From: JAYXXU01 sp049301135 | GTDB taxonomy: Bacteria > Pseudomonadota > Gammaproteobacteria > Pseudomonadales > Moraxellaceae | NCBI GenBank assembly: GCA_049301135.1 | Contig: JBAQKP010000107.1 | Coordinates: 1 to 5,663 of the forward strand | Length of the DNA: 5,663 nt | Reading direction: 5' to 3' | In this document: piece by piece, positions 1-5,475 of the stretch | How positions within the stretch are numbered: position 1 is the stretch's first letter | How the letters are laid out: each line of letters starts with the position of its first letter | Notes under the pieces: model-generated | Told to the model about the DNA's origin: nothing | The model's database searches: none | Seen by the model: only the letters and a program-made list of their open reading frames with translations | Translations under genes and position numbers: made by a program

Positions 1-133
1 CCTCAAGCCAGACCCCGATCAATCCAAAGATCAACGCCACCGCACCCAGTACAAACGCGACGGGATAGCCGGTCAGCAGCAGCAGAAACAAGCTTAAAAA
101 CATAAACGGTGCAAGGTAGCCGGTATCAGTCAT
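1..133 (-). CDS. dctM: TRAP transporter large permease DctM, N-terminal part (runs off left edge)
   Basis: This is the large membrane subunit of a TRAP (tripartite ATP-independent periplasmic) transporter, which forms the ion-coupled translocation path in the inner membrane. Only the first 44 codons are in the window. They read MTDTGYLAPFMFLSLFLLLL and continue through TGYPVAFVLGAVALIFGLIG. The hydrophobic first helix followed by a GYPVAF..G motif is typical of the DctM amino end. The ATG at 133-131 overlaps the dctQ stop by 8 bp (ATGACTGA), so translation is probably coupled to dctQ; the SD is weak (GGAACC region). The substrate cannot be read from this fragment. The partner DctQ resembles the subfamily annotated as mannitol/chloroaromatic, a label that does not prove specificity. 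The family assignment is strong, but the gene is incomplete because of the window edge, so integrity cannot be judged. Confidence 0.88.
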   Translation of the reverse strand, partial: MTDTGYLAPFMFLSLFLLLLTGYPVAFVLGAVALIFGLIGVWLE

Positions 134-662
134 GATTAGCAGGTTCCACAATCACAGCTATCGTGTGCGCGGGTGTAGTGCGCAGTTGTTGTATTTTACG
201 CGCTATATCGGCCAAGGTTTGTAGAATCAATAGCATAAAACCGAGTGGAATCAGCGCCCAGACCGGCCAGCGCAACAAGCCACCAGCATCAGCGGACATT
301 TCACCGGAGATAAACTGTGCAATCGTGTGTTGCAGGCCGAGCCACATCAACACGCCCGCCAACGGCAGTAACACCAGACTATGCCCGACCAGATCGACCC
401 AAATCCGCGTGCGTGCCGACCAGCGTTTTGACAATACATCGACCCGCACATGCTGATCTTGTTGCAGTGTCCAGCCCGCTGCCAATAAAAAAATCAGCGA
501 AAACAAATACCACTGTAGCTCTAGTAAGGCGTTCGAGCCACTATTGGCACTACGAGCTAAGGCAGTGACCACGGCGAGCAGCGTGATCACCAGCACGGCT
601 GCCGCACTTAGCCAACCTGCCCGGCGATTGAGTTGGTCAATTCGAAACAAAAGCTTAGACAT
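126..662 (-). CDS. dctQ: TRAP transporter small permease DctQ
   Basis: This is the small membrane subunit of a TRAP transporter, which pairs with DctM and helps dock the periplasmic solute-binding protein. The product is 178 aa, normal for the family. Four hydrophobic segments lie at about residues 16-36, 46-67, 93-113 and 132-152. Conserved DctQ signatures are ELQWYLF (48-54), HVRVDVL (71-77, with the usual TLQ.D/E lead-in) and GGLLRWPVW (127-135). The ELQWYLF and RWPV motifs match the subfamily often labelled mannitol/chloroaromatic TRAP. I chose the ATG at 662 because MSKLLFRIDQLNRRAG matches where family members begin and a weak GGGCGG lies upstream. An in-frame ATG at 686 and a TTG at 701 are alternatives without a better SD. 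The stop lies inside the dctM start. No solute-binding dctP gene precedes it here, so dctP must lie beyond dctM or elsewhere. Confidence 0.9.
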   Translation of the reverse strand: MSKLLFRIDQLNRRAGWLSAAAVLVITLLAVVTALARSANSGSNALLELQWYLFSLIFLLAAGWTLQQDQHVRVDVLSKRWSARTRIWVDLVGHSLVLLPLAGVLMWLGLQHTIAQFISGEMSADAGGLLRWPVWALIPLGFMLLILQTLADIARKIQQLRTTPAHTIAVIVEPANHD

Positions 663-745
663 GGTCAACTGCCGCCCAAAAAACATGCGCAGATTATTCA
701 ATAGTCATTCGGTAAAGGCCAGTCGAATTTTGGCTGATCGCGTGT

Positions 746-756
746 GGTGATCACGC
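746..756. repeat. 11-bp inverted copy of GCGTGATCACC upstream of dctQ
   Basis: The 114-bp gap between the DUF1461 gene and dctQ contains GTGATCAC, a perfect 8-bp palindrome at 747-754. The surrounding 11-mer GCGTGATCACC (minus strand here) recurs on the plus strand at 581-591, inside dctQ, about 164 bp away centre to centre. It could be an operator half of a local regulator, but the second copy is explained by codons for V-I-T-L, so chance is likely. A weak 5-bp stem (740-744 with 752-756) also forms here, without a T-run. I see no convincing promoter in the gap. Confidence 0.2.
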
Positions 757-776
757 TAAGTGCTGGTTTGAGGGGG

Positions 777-1421
777 TTAAGAGGAGCGTGTCCGTTGCAA
801 CCCGCGCAAACCTGCCAATAACAGCAGATGCAGCAACAAGCTACTGACCACAATAAAACCGATTACCCCCATAAAAAACTCACGCGGCATCAGATACCAT
901 GAGATATCAGCGCGATCGGTACGCCATAACTCATTATTAAACAATAGCGGATGGAAAATATGCATCCAAAAATATTGAAAAAATGGCATGATGAACAGGC
1001 AAGCCAGCAACAAACCCAGACTTAATTTAAGGCTGTGCTGTACATATTGTTGGTAGCGTCGTGCTGAATCCGGTCGCCACAGATCATAGCCAATCCAGAG
1101 CAGCGCCAGCACGAACAATCCGGCTGCTAGATCATACATGCCGCGCACTTCAAGCATGTGCAGATTTTCTTTATGTGACCACGGCGGGAATAAGCGCGGC
1201 GTTTGATGCTGTAGAAAATCAGTCAGTTGTTGCATCGACTGTTGCGCAAACGATGCACTGAGTAATTCACAGCGCGGATTGATCGGACAGTACAACTGAT
1301 AGGCATAGGGCGTGTAGACCGTCAGTGCCAACGGCAGACACACCAACACATACAGCAATAAGAGCGGCATCACGCCGGTTTTAATACATGAGCTGAGCGA
1401 CTTTACACTGGTGTGACTCAT
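777..1421 (-). CDS. DUF1461 (TIGR01906-like) integral membrane protein
   Basis: This is a 214-aa inner-membrane protein of unknown function. Hydrophobic helices lie at about residues 17-36, 97-113, 131-150 and 183-204. An 80-residue hydrophilic stretch sits between helices 1 and 2. Family-type signatures are ENLHMLEVRGMYDL (85-98) and FHPLLFNNELWRTDRAD (156-172) followed by MPREFF (178-183). These match the E..HM.DV and FH..F.N..W..D....FPE.FF pattern I know from DUF1461 proteins. The assignment is from memory of the pattern, not a search. The ATG at 1421 forms an ATGA overlap with the alr stop, so it is probably translationally coupled to alr. A GTG at 1460 would add 13 residues inside alr and has less support. 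A CPINPRC motif (C45, C51) in the putative extracytoplasmic loop could form a disulphide. No enzymatic motif is recognised. Confidence 0.8.
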   Translation of the reverse strand: MSHTSVKSLSSCIKTGVMPLLLLYVLVCLPLALTVYTPYAYQLYCPINPRCELLSASFAQQSMQQLTDFLQHQTPRLFPPWSHKENLHMLEVRGMYDLAAGLFVLALLWIGYDLWRPDSARRYQQYVQHSLKLSLGLLLACLFIMPFFQYFWMHIFHPLLFNNELWRTDRADISWYLMPREFFMGVIGFIVVSSLLLHLLLLAGLRGLQRTRSS

Positions 1422-2482
1422 GTTGAGTACTGCCGTGTTGGCCGCTGGGTCATCCGGCACAGCAACTCATAGCCGAGTGTGCCTGCCGATGCGGCAATTT
1501 GATCAACCGAGGGTGAATCACCCCACAAGCAGACCGTTGTTCCGTTTGGAATGGGCTGCGGCAAGTCAGTCAGATCAAGCAGCAGCATGTCCATACTGAC
1601 GCGGCCAATCACCGGCACCAACTGACCTACAATCCGTGCCACTGCACCTTGTGCGGTGCGCGGATAGCCATCTCCGTAACCAATCGCCACCACCCCGACC
1701 CGTGAGGGGCGCTGCGCCGTCCAGCGTGAACCGTAGCCCACCGCATCACCTATCGCCAGATCATGCTGCACCATCAAGACCGACTCGACCGTCATCACGG
1801 CTTGTAATCCCAGTTGTGCGGCGCTGCGTTGCTCAAATGGCGAGCTGCCATACAGCATAATCCCCGGCCTGACCCAATCCCCCTGTAAGGCTGGCCAAGC
1901 GATTAAAGCCGCAGAGTTACAGCGTGATGTTTCGATTGGGGCGAGTTGTTCAGCAAGACCAGCAAAAATCGCCGTTTGTTCAGCATTTAGTGGATGTTCG
2001 GGTTGGTCAGCGTTGGCATAGTGCATGGTTAAAATCAGCCGGTAACCAACGGCGCGCAGTTGTCGCGCCGCCGCGAGCAGGGCAGCGGGCGATAGTCCCA
2101 AGCGATTCATACCGGCATTGAGTTTTAGCCAAATGGTCGCACCAGCCACCACATGCTGTAATGCCCACGCGACTTGATCCGCCTGATGAATCACGCATTG
2201 TGCACTGATCTCAGCAGCACGCTGCCATTCGGTTAGGCTAAACGCCCCTTCCATGATCACAATCGACCGTGTGGTCAGTTGGCGTACCTGTTCAGCTTCC
2301 GCCAAAAATGCCACCCCAAAAGCATCGGCATCGGCCAGCGCTTGCACCGCAAACGCCAAGCCATGCGCGTACGCATCGGCTTTGACCATGCAGAGGATTC
2401 GGCTCTGCGGTGCGATTTTCTGGACACGTTGTAGATTATGTTGTAGCGCGGTCGCGCTGAGAGTGATGCGGGTATCCCGCAT
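1418..2482 (-). CDS. alr: alanine racemase (PLP-dependent)
   Basis: The enzyme interconverts L- and D-alanine in the cytoplasm, supplying D-Ala for D-Ala-D-Ala ligation in peptidoglycan synthesis. The product is 354 aa, close to the family norm. The N-terminal TIM barrel carries the PLP Schiff-base lysine K34 in MVKADAYAHG (32-41). KLNAGMNRLG (120-129) contains R127 and K120, which sits where some homologues have a carbamylated lysine. HYAN (154-157) and RPGIMLYG (205-212) are cofactor-binding segments. The C-terminal beta domain carries the second catalytic base Y250 in VGYGSRW, then IGYGDGYPR (267-275) and GRVSMDM (293-299). All key residues are present, so it should be active. The start at 2482 is set by AGGAAGG six bases upstream; an ATG-ATG at 2518/2515 lacks comparable support. 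It lies 54 bp after dnaB with no evident terminator. Whether this is the biosynthetic Alr or a catabolic DadX type cannot be proven, but no dadA neighbour is present. Confidence 0.96.
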   Translation of the reverse strand: MRDTRITLSATALQHNLQRVQKIAPQSRILCMVKADAYAHGLAFAVQALADADAFGVAFLAEAEQVRQLTTRSIVIMEGAFSLTEWQRAAEISAQCVIHQADQVAWALQHVVAGATIWLKLNAGMNRLGLSPAALLAAARQLRAVGYRLILTMHYANADQPEHPLNAEQTAIFAGLAEQLAPIETSRCNSAALIAWPALQGDWVRPGIMLYGSSPFEQRSAAQLGLQAVMTVESVLMVQHDLAIGDAVGYGSRWTAQRPSRVGVVAIGYGDGYPRTAQGAVARIVGQLVPVIGRVSMDMLLLDLTDLPQPIPNGTTVCLWGDSPSVDQIAASAGTLGYELLCRMTQRPTRQYST

Positions 2483-2488
2483 GGCGCA

Positions 2489-2495
2489 CCTTCCT
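2489..2495 (-). promoter_or_regulatory. Shine-Dalgarno that fixes the alr start
   Basis: On the minus strand AGGAAGG sits six bases before the ATG at 2482. It supports that ATG over the in-frame upstream ATGs at 2518 and 2515, and it lies inside the extension those starts would encode. Confidence 0.8.
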
Positions 2496-2536
2496 GCTTT
2501 AAACGTATGAATCATCAAGCATCAGTACGACGAGCC

Positions 2537-3976
2537 TTATTCCTCATCATCAGGACGGTAATACTCTGGGGCAAGATTGGTAAATCGGGTAAAATGCCCT
2601 TGAAATGCCAAACGTACCGTACCAATCGGCCCATTACGTTGCTTGCCGATGATGATCTCCGCCGTCCCCGCGTCCTTCGATTCTTTATTATAAACTTCGT
2701 CGCGATAAATAAACATAATCAAATCGGCGTCCTGCTCAATCGCGCCCGACTCGCGTAGATCCGACATGACTGGCCGTTTGTTCGGGCGATTTTCCAAACT
2801 GCGGTTGAGCTGTGACAGTGCAATTACCGGACAACTCATTTCTTTGGCCAGCGCTTTTAAGCTACGCGAAATCTCCGAAATTTCGTTGACCCGATTATCA
2901 CCACTACCGGGTACACGCATCAGTTGCAAATAATCGACCATAATTGCGCCGATTTTGCCGCCGTGCATTTTGGCAATGCGCCGACAACGTGAGCGTAGCT
3001 CGGTGGGTGGTAGGGCAGATGAATCGTCGATATACAGCAGTTTATTCTGTAGCTGTCCCATCGTACTGGTCAGGCGTACCCAATCCGCTTCGTCCAAACG
3101 CCCTGAACGCAGTTTGCCTTGATCAATCGCCCCAAAGGACGAAATCAAACGGGTTGCCAGCGAATCGGCGGGCATTTCCATTGAGAAAACAACGGCGGGT
3201 AAATTGCTATTAAACAACACACTTTCGACTAGATTCATCGCGAAAGTGGTTTTCCCCATCGACGGGCGCGCCGCGACGATGATCAGATCGCCTTTTTGCA
3301 TACCAAAGGTTTTGTTGTCTAATTCAAGAAAGCCCGTCGACAAACCAGTAATGGCACTGTCATTTTTTTGCAGTTCTTCAACCTTATGAATGACGGTTTT
3401 CAGTACACTGTTAATCGCCAAAGGGCCACTTTCGGTTGAGCGATTGTTGTGTTGTTCGGTGATCGAAAAAATCCGGCCTTCAATCTCATCCAAAATATCA
3501 TTCACGCCGCGACCTTTTGGATCGTAGGCCGATTGCAGCATGTCGTTGCCGACTTTGATCAGATCACGCAGTACCGACAGTTCACGGACTTTTTCGGCAT
3601 AAGCAGATAGGTTAAATAAGCTGGATGGGCTTTCGGCCAGTAATTTAACCAAATAATCTTGGCCACCGATTTCCTTCAAAAAATGCTGGCCTTCCAGCCA
3701 GTCACTGACCATCACTGCATCATATGGCATGTTGGCTGAAGCCAGATTGCTGATGGCTTGGAAAATCAGCCGGTGTCGTTGCACATAAAAATCCGACTCG
3801 TTCAGCACTTCGCTGACCTGATCCCACGACTCTGCAATCGACATCAATGCTGCCAGCACCGCTTGTTCCATGTTCATGCTGTGCGGCGGCGCGCGTAGCT
3901 CGCGCTGTGCCTCTGCCGCAAGTGTCGGCTTACGGTCTTGCGTGGTGCGGTCTCGCATACTGATAAATTCAGGCAT
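2537..3976 (-). CDS. dnaB: replicative DNA helicase DnaB
   Basis: This is the hexameric 5'-3' helicase that unwinds DNA at the replication fork and recruits primase. The product is 479 aa, near the usual ~470. The N-terminal domain spans about residues 34-136, the linker helix region 137-172, and the RecA-like ATPase from about 208 to the end. Visible motifs are TGLSTGFLELDN (210-221), Walker A ARPSMGKT (236-243), FSMEMP with the likely catalytic E267, Walker B IMVDYLQLM (345-353), the H3 segment PVIALSQLNR (383-392) and DLRESGAIEQDAD (406-418). GKQRNGP (444-450) carries the K445/R447 pair that reaches the neighbouring subunit's ATP. No intein interrupts the Walker A, where DnaB inteins often sit. 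The ATG at 3976 is preceded by ACAGGTGA with 8-bp spacing. The frame stays open upstream to 4060, but that extension has no homology I recognise. A terminator upstream separates it from rplI. Confidence 0.97.
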   Translation of the reverse strand: MPEFISMRDRTTQDRKPTLAAEAQRELRAPPHSMNMEQAVLAALMSIAESWDQVSEVLNESDFYVQRHRLIFQAISNLASANMPYDAVMVSDWLEGQHFLKEIGGQDYLVKLLAESPSSLFNLSAYAEKVRELSVLRDLIKVGNDMLQSAYDPKGRGVNDILDEIEGRIFSITEQHNNRSTESGPLAINSVLKTVIHKVEELQKNDSAITGLSTGFLELDNKTFGMQKGDLIIVAARPSMGKTTFAMNLVESVLFNSNLPAVVFSMEMPADSLATRLISSFGAIDQGKLRSGRLDEADWVRLTSTMGQLQNKLLYIDDSSALPPTELRSRCRRIAKMHGGKIGAIMVDYLQLMRVPGSGDNRVNEISEISRSLKALAKEMSCPVIALSQLNRSLENRPNKRPVMSDLRESGAIEQDADLIMFIYRDEVYNKESKDAGTAEIIIGKQRNGPIGTVRLAFQGHFTRFTNLAPEYYRPDDEE

Positions 3977-3984
3977 GTTCAAAG

Positions 3985-3992
3985 TCACCTGT
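3985..3992 (-). promoter_or_regulatory. Shine-Dalgarno that fixes the dnaB start
   Basis: ACAGGTGA on the minus strand ends eight bases before the ATG at 3976. It favours this start over the open 28-codon upstream extension and over the internal ATG at 3958, which has no SD. Confidence 0.75.
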
Positions 3993-4004
3993 GGGTCAAA
4001 CGGT

Positions 4005-4033
4005 CGGATAGCACACAACAAATGGCGATACAA
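4005..4033 (-). promoter_or_regulatory. weak candidate dnaB promoter
   Basis: On the minus strand TTGTAT (4033-4028) is followed after 17 bases by TATCCG (4010-4005), with a TG in the extended -10 position. It lies between the rplI terminator and dnaB and would give a leader of about 20 nt. Both boxes are poor matches. That some promoter exists here is inferred from the terminator; this exact position is a guess. Confidence 0.25.
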
Positions 4034-4108
4034 AAGCACAACGTCGGCAGATCGCCCCAAGCCAGTGGTGCTAGGGTCGGCTGCGGTTGTCAGTTAAATC
4101 GCGAGGAT

Positions 4109-4139
4109 AAAAAAAGGGTACGCGCTAGGCATACCCTTT
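4109..4139 (-). terminator. rho-independent terminator of the rpsF-rpsR-rplI operon
   Basis: On the minus strand AAAGGGTA (4139-4132) pairs perfectly with TACCCTTT (4120-4113) across an 11-base loop. The T-run continues through 4109, giving seven T in a row counting three in the stem. In the plus direction the stem is followed by only TTTG, so it acts mainly on leftward transcription. It lies about 90 bp past the rplI stop and ahead of dnaB. Confidence 0.88.
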
Positions 4140-4140
4140 G

Positions 4141-4185
4141 CAACACCTGTCCGTCTAATAGCAAGGCTTTAGCGGTTAGGTGTTG
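4141..4185 (-). repeat. long imperfect hairpin between rplI and its terminator
   Basis: A 45-base segment folds almost entirely on itself. CAACACCT (4141-4148) pairs with AGGTGTTG (4178-4185), CCG (4151-4153) with CGG (4173-4175), CTAA (4155-4158) with TTAG (4169-4172), and AGC (4160-4162) with GCT (4166-4168), around an AAG loop. That is 18 base pairs with small bulges. There is no T-run after it on the minus strand, so it is not itself a terminator. It abuts the terminator hairpin. It may protect the 3' end, act in processing, or be part of a small RNA; the function is inferred only. Confidence 0.7.
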
Positions 4186-4189
4186 GATT

Positions 4190-4215
4190 TGTTGAGCAAT
4201 ATTTATTGCTCAACA
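4190..4215 (-). repeat. perfect 11-bp hairpin just after rplI
   Basis: TGTTGAGCAAT (4190-4200) and ATTGCTCAACA (4205-4215) are exact inverted repeats with a four-base loop. The stem begins 15 bases past the rplI stop. No T-run follows on the minus strand, so it is not a standard intrinsic terminator. It is likely a 3'-end stabiliser or the first element of the three-hairpin region. Confidence 0.75.
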
Positions 4216-4230
4216 CGTGTTCAGTAATGC

Positions 4231-4677
4231 TTACTCTGCAATAATGGTCACTTGTACTTCGGCGGTGACATCATGGTGCAGTTGGACTGCGATGAAGTAT
4301 TCGCCAGTATTGCGCAGTGCGCCGTTTGGCAAGCGAACTTCAGTGCGATCCACTTCAAGGCCAGAGGCGGTCAGTGCATCAGCGATGTCGCGTGTGCCGA
4401 TAGAGCCGAACAGTTTGCCTTCATCGCCAGCTTTGGCGGTGATGACCACGTTGACTTCGCCCAGTTGCTCAGCACGTTGCTGTGCAGAAGCCAGCAGGGC
4501 AGCTTCTTGACGCTCAAGCTCAGCGCGACGAGCTTCGAACGCAGCAGAGTTGGCTTCAGTGGCTGATACGGCTTTACCTTGAGGGATTAGGAAATTACGA
4601 CCGTAGCCTGATTTAACAGATACTTTGTCGCCTAATGCGCCGAGGTTTTTAATGCGTTGTAACAGGATAACGTCCAT
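4231..4677 (-). CDS. rplI: 50S ribosomal protein L9
   Basis: L9 binds 23S rRNA and projects from the large subunit, where it contributes to reading-frame maintenance and ribosome quality. The product is 148 aa, the typical length. The N-terminal rRNA-binding domain carries the L9 signature GYGRNFLIPQGKA (24-36). A long charged helix covers about 41-74, and the C-terminal domain (75-148) includes EGKLFGSIGTRDI (86-98). The start MDVILL is the family start and has GAGGTGA just upstream, which overlaps the rpsR stop codon, so translation is probably coupled to rpsR. It is the last gene of the operon, followed by hairpins and a terminator. No anomalies were seen. Confidence 0.98.
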   Translation of the reverse strand: MDVILLQRIKNLGALGDKVSVKSGYGRNFLIPQGKAVSATEANSAAFEARRAELERQEAALLASAQQRAEQLGEVNVVITAKAGDEGKLFGSIGTRDIADALTASGLEVDRTEVRLPNGALRNTGEYFIAVQLHHDVTAEVQVTIIAE

Positions 4678-4685
4678 GGATCACC

Positions 4686-4913
4686 TCACTGATGATTGTC
4701 GGTGTAAGGGATCAAGGCGAGGTAGCGAGCTTGCTTGATTGCAAGTGCCAATTGGCGCTGATAGCGTGCCTTGGTACCGGTGATACGGCTAGGAACAATT
4801 TTACCGTTTTCGGTAACGTATTGCTTTAGCGTTTCAAGGTCTTTGTAGTCGATGTAAACGGTGTTCTCAGCGGTAAAGCGGCAGAACTTACGACGACGGT
4901 AGAAACGTGCCAT
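4686..4913 (-). CDS. rpsR: 30S ribosomal protein S18
   Basis: S18 binds the 16S rRNA platform as a heterodimer with S6. The product is 75 aa, the same length class as E. coli S18. The basic N-terminus MARFYRRRKFCRF leads into the conserved core starting IDYKDLETLKQYV (21-33), then GKIVPSRITGTKARYQRQL (37-55). Its SD, AAGGAG, overlaps the rpsF stop codon, and only 10 bp separate the two reading frames. That fits stoichiometric production with S6. The S6:S18 pair is known in many bacteria to bind the operon leader and repress its own translation, and a candidate site lies upstream of rpsF here. Confidence 0.98.
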   Translation of the reverse strand: MARFYRRRKFCRFTAENTVYIDYKDLETLKQYVTENGKIVPSRITGTKARYQRQLALAIKQARYLALIPYTDNHQ

Positions 4914-4923
4914 CTTGATCTCC

Positions 4924-5307
4924 TTAAGCGTCTAATGACTGATGAGAGGCATCATCGCTGCGTGATGCTTTACGCGCACGCTTCTCTTCAGCACTCTTGG
5001 CCAACAGTGATTCTTCAGTGATGGCGGCATCACGACGAATGATCAGGCTACGGATGATGGCATCGTTGTAGCGGAACAATTCTTCCAACTCATCCAAGGT
5101 TTGCTGACCACATTCGATGTTCATCAAAATGTAGTGAGCTTTATGGATTTTGTTGATTGGGTAAGCCAGTTGGCGACGACCCCAGTCTTCGAGGCGATGG
5201 ATTTGGCCACCGGCTTCTTTGATTTGGGTCAAATAACGCTCAACCATGCCAACGACTTGATCGCTTTGGTCTGGATGAACCAGTAGTACAACTTCGTAAT
5301 GACGCAT
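4924..5307 (-). CDS. rpsF: 30S ribosomal protein S6
   Basis: S6 is a 16S platform protein that binds as a dimer with S18. The product is 127 aa. It starts MRHYEVVLLVHPDQ, the canonical beginning, and carries the S6 core DWGRRQLAYPINK (41-53) and the segment HYILMNIEC (58-66). The charged C-terminal tail (about 98-127, rich in E/K/R/S/D) is as expected; E. coli S6 has an acidic tail that RimK modifies with glutamates, but here the tail is mixed in charge and ends SLDA, so such modification is uncertain. The SD AAGGAG lies five bases from the ATG and can be paired by an upstream CUCCUU, which suggests autogenous control. It is the first gene of the operon. Confidence 0.98.
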   Translation of the reverse strand: MRHYEVVLLVHPDQSDQVVGMVERYLTQIKEAGGQIHRLEDWGRRQLAYPINKIHKAHYILMNIECGQQTLDELEELFRYNDAIIRSLIIRRDAAITEESLLAKSAEEKRARKASRSDDASHQSLDA

Positions 5308-5312
5308 GATCG

Positions 5313-5359
5313 CTCCTTACGGGTTAGGCAGCCCTACGCACAATGCGAAGAGCAAGGAG
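5313..5359 (-). promoter_or_regulatory. rpsF leader hairpin pairing the Shine-Dalgarno; candidate S6:S18 site
   Basis: In the minus-strand transcript CUCCUUGC (5359-5352) can pair with GUAAGGAG (5320-5313), 8 bp with one G-U, burying the rpsF SD. The enclosed loop holds two small hairpins: CGCA-UUG-UGCG (5347-5337) and UAGG-GCUG-CCUA (5336-5325). An ACCCG containing CCG directly precedes the SD strand. Known S6:S18 leader motifs in bacterial rpsF operons use a CCG box beside a stem, as in the 16S platform. The pairing is visible in the sequence; the protein-binding role is inferred from the family. Confidence 0.55.
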
Positions 5360-5412
5360 TTACGACATCGACTAAAACGGCCGTGCCGCATCGCAAAAAA
5401 TGCGAAGGGCAG

Positions 5413-5441
5413 ATTCTAGCTGGGTTTATTCAGCGAAGCAA
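5413..5441 (-). promoter_or_regulatory. sigma70-like promoter for rpsF-rpsR-rplI
   Basis: On the minus strand the -35 TTGCTT (5441-5436) is separated by exactly 17 bases from the -10 TAGAAT (5418-5413). The -10 matches consensus at five of six positions and the -35 at three (TTG). Transcription would begin near 5406, giving a leader of about 99 nt before the rpsF ATG. The spacing, the location just after the upstream gene and the operon below support it. Confidence 0.55.
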
Positions 5442-5475
5442 TCAGTATCGGCGTTCGTTGTGATTTGCCTAGATT

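Noticed and set aside
163..456. Plus-strand open frames opposite dctQ, alr, dnaB, rplI and others (for example 163-456, 1924-2121, 4252-4566)
   Set aside because: Their translations show no family resemblance or sensible composition, and they mirror strongly supported minus-strand genes. They are antisense shadows.
702..776. Terminator between the DUF1461 gene and dctQ
   Set aside because: Only 4-5 bp stems (such as 740-744 with 752-756) are visible and none is followed by a T-run on the minus strand.
1422..1460. GTG start adding 13 residues to the DUF1461 protein
   Set aside because: It would lie well inside alr. The ATG that forms an ATGA overlap with the alr stop is the more usual coupled arrangement.
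2007..2198. Second minus-strand frame within alr
   Set aside because: It overlaps the conserved alr frame, which carries all catalytic motifs. The alternative translation is nonsense-like.
3240..3280. Possible intein in DnaB at the Walker A region
   Set aside because: The protein reads continuously through ARPSMGKTTFAMN at normal family length, with no insertion.
3977..4060. 28-codon N-terminal extension of DnaB
   Set aside because: It contains no recognised DnaB sequence and begins at a site without a good SD, while the internal ATG at 3976 has ACAGGTGA at ideal spacing.
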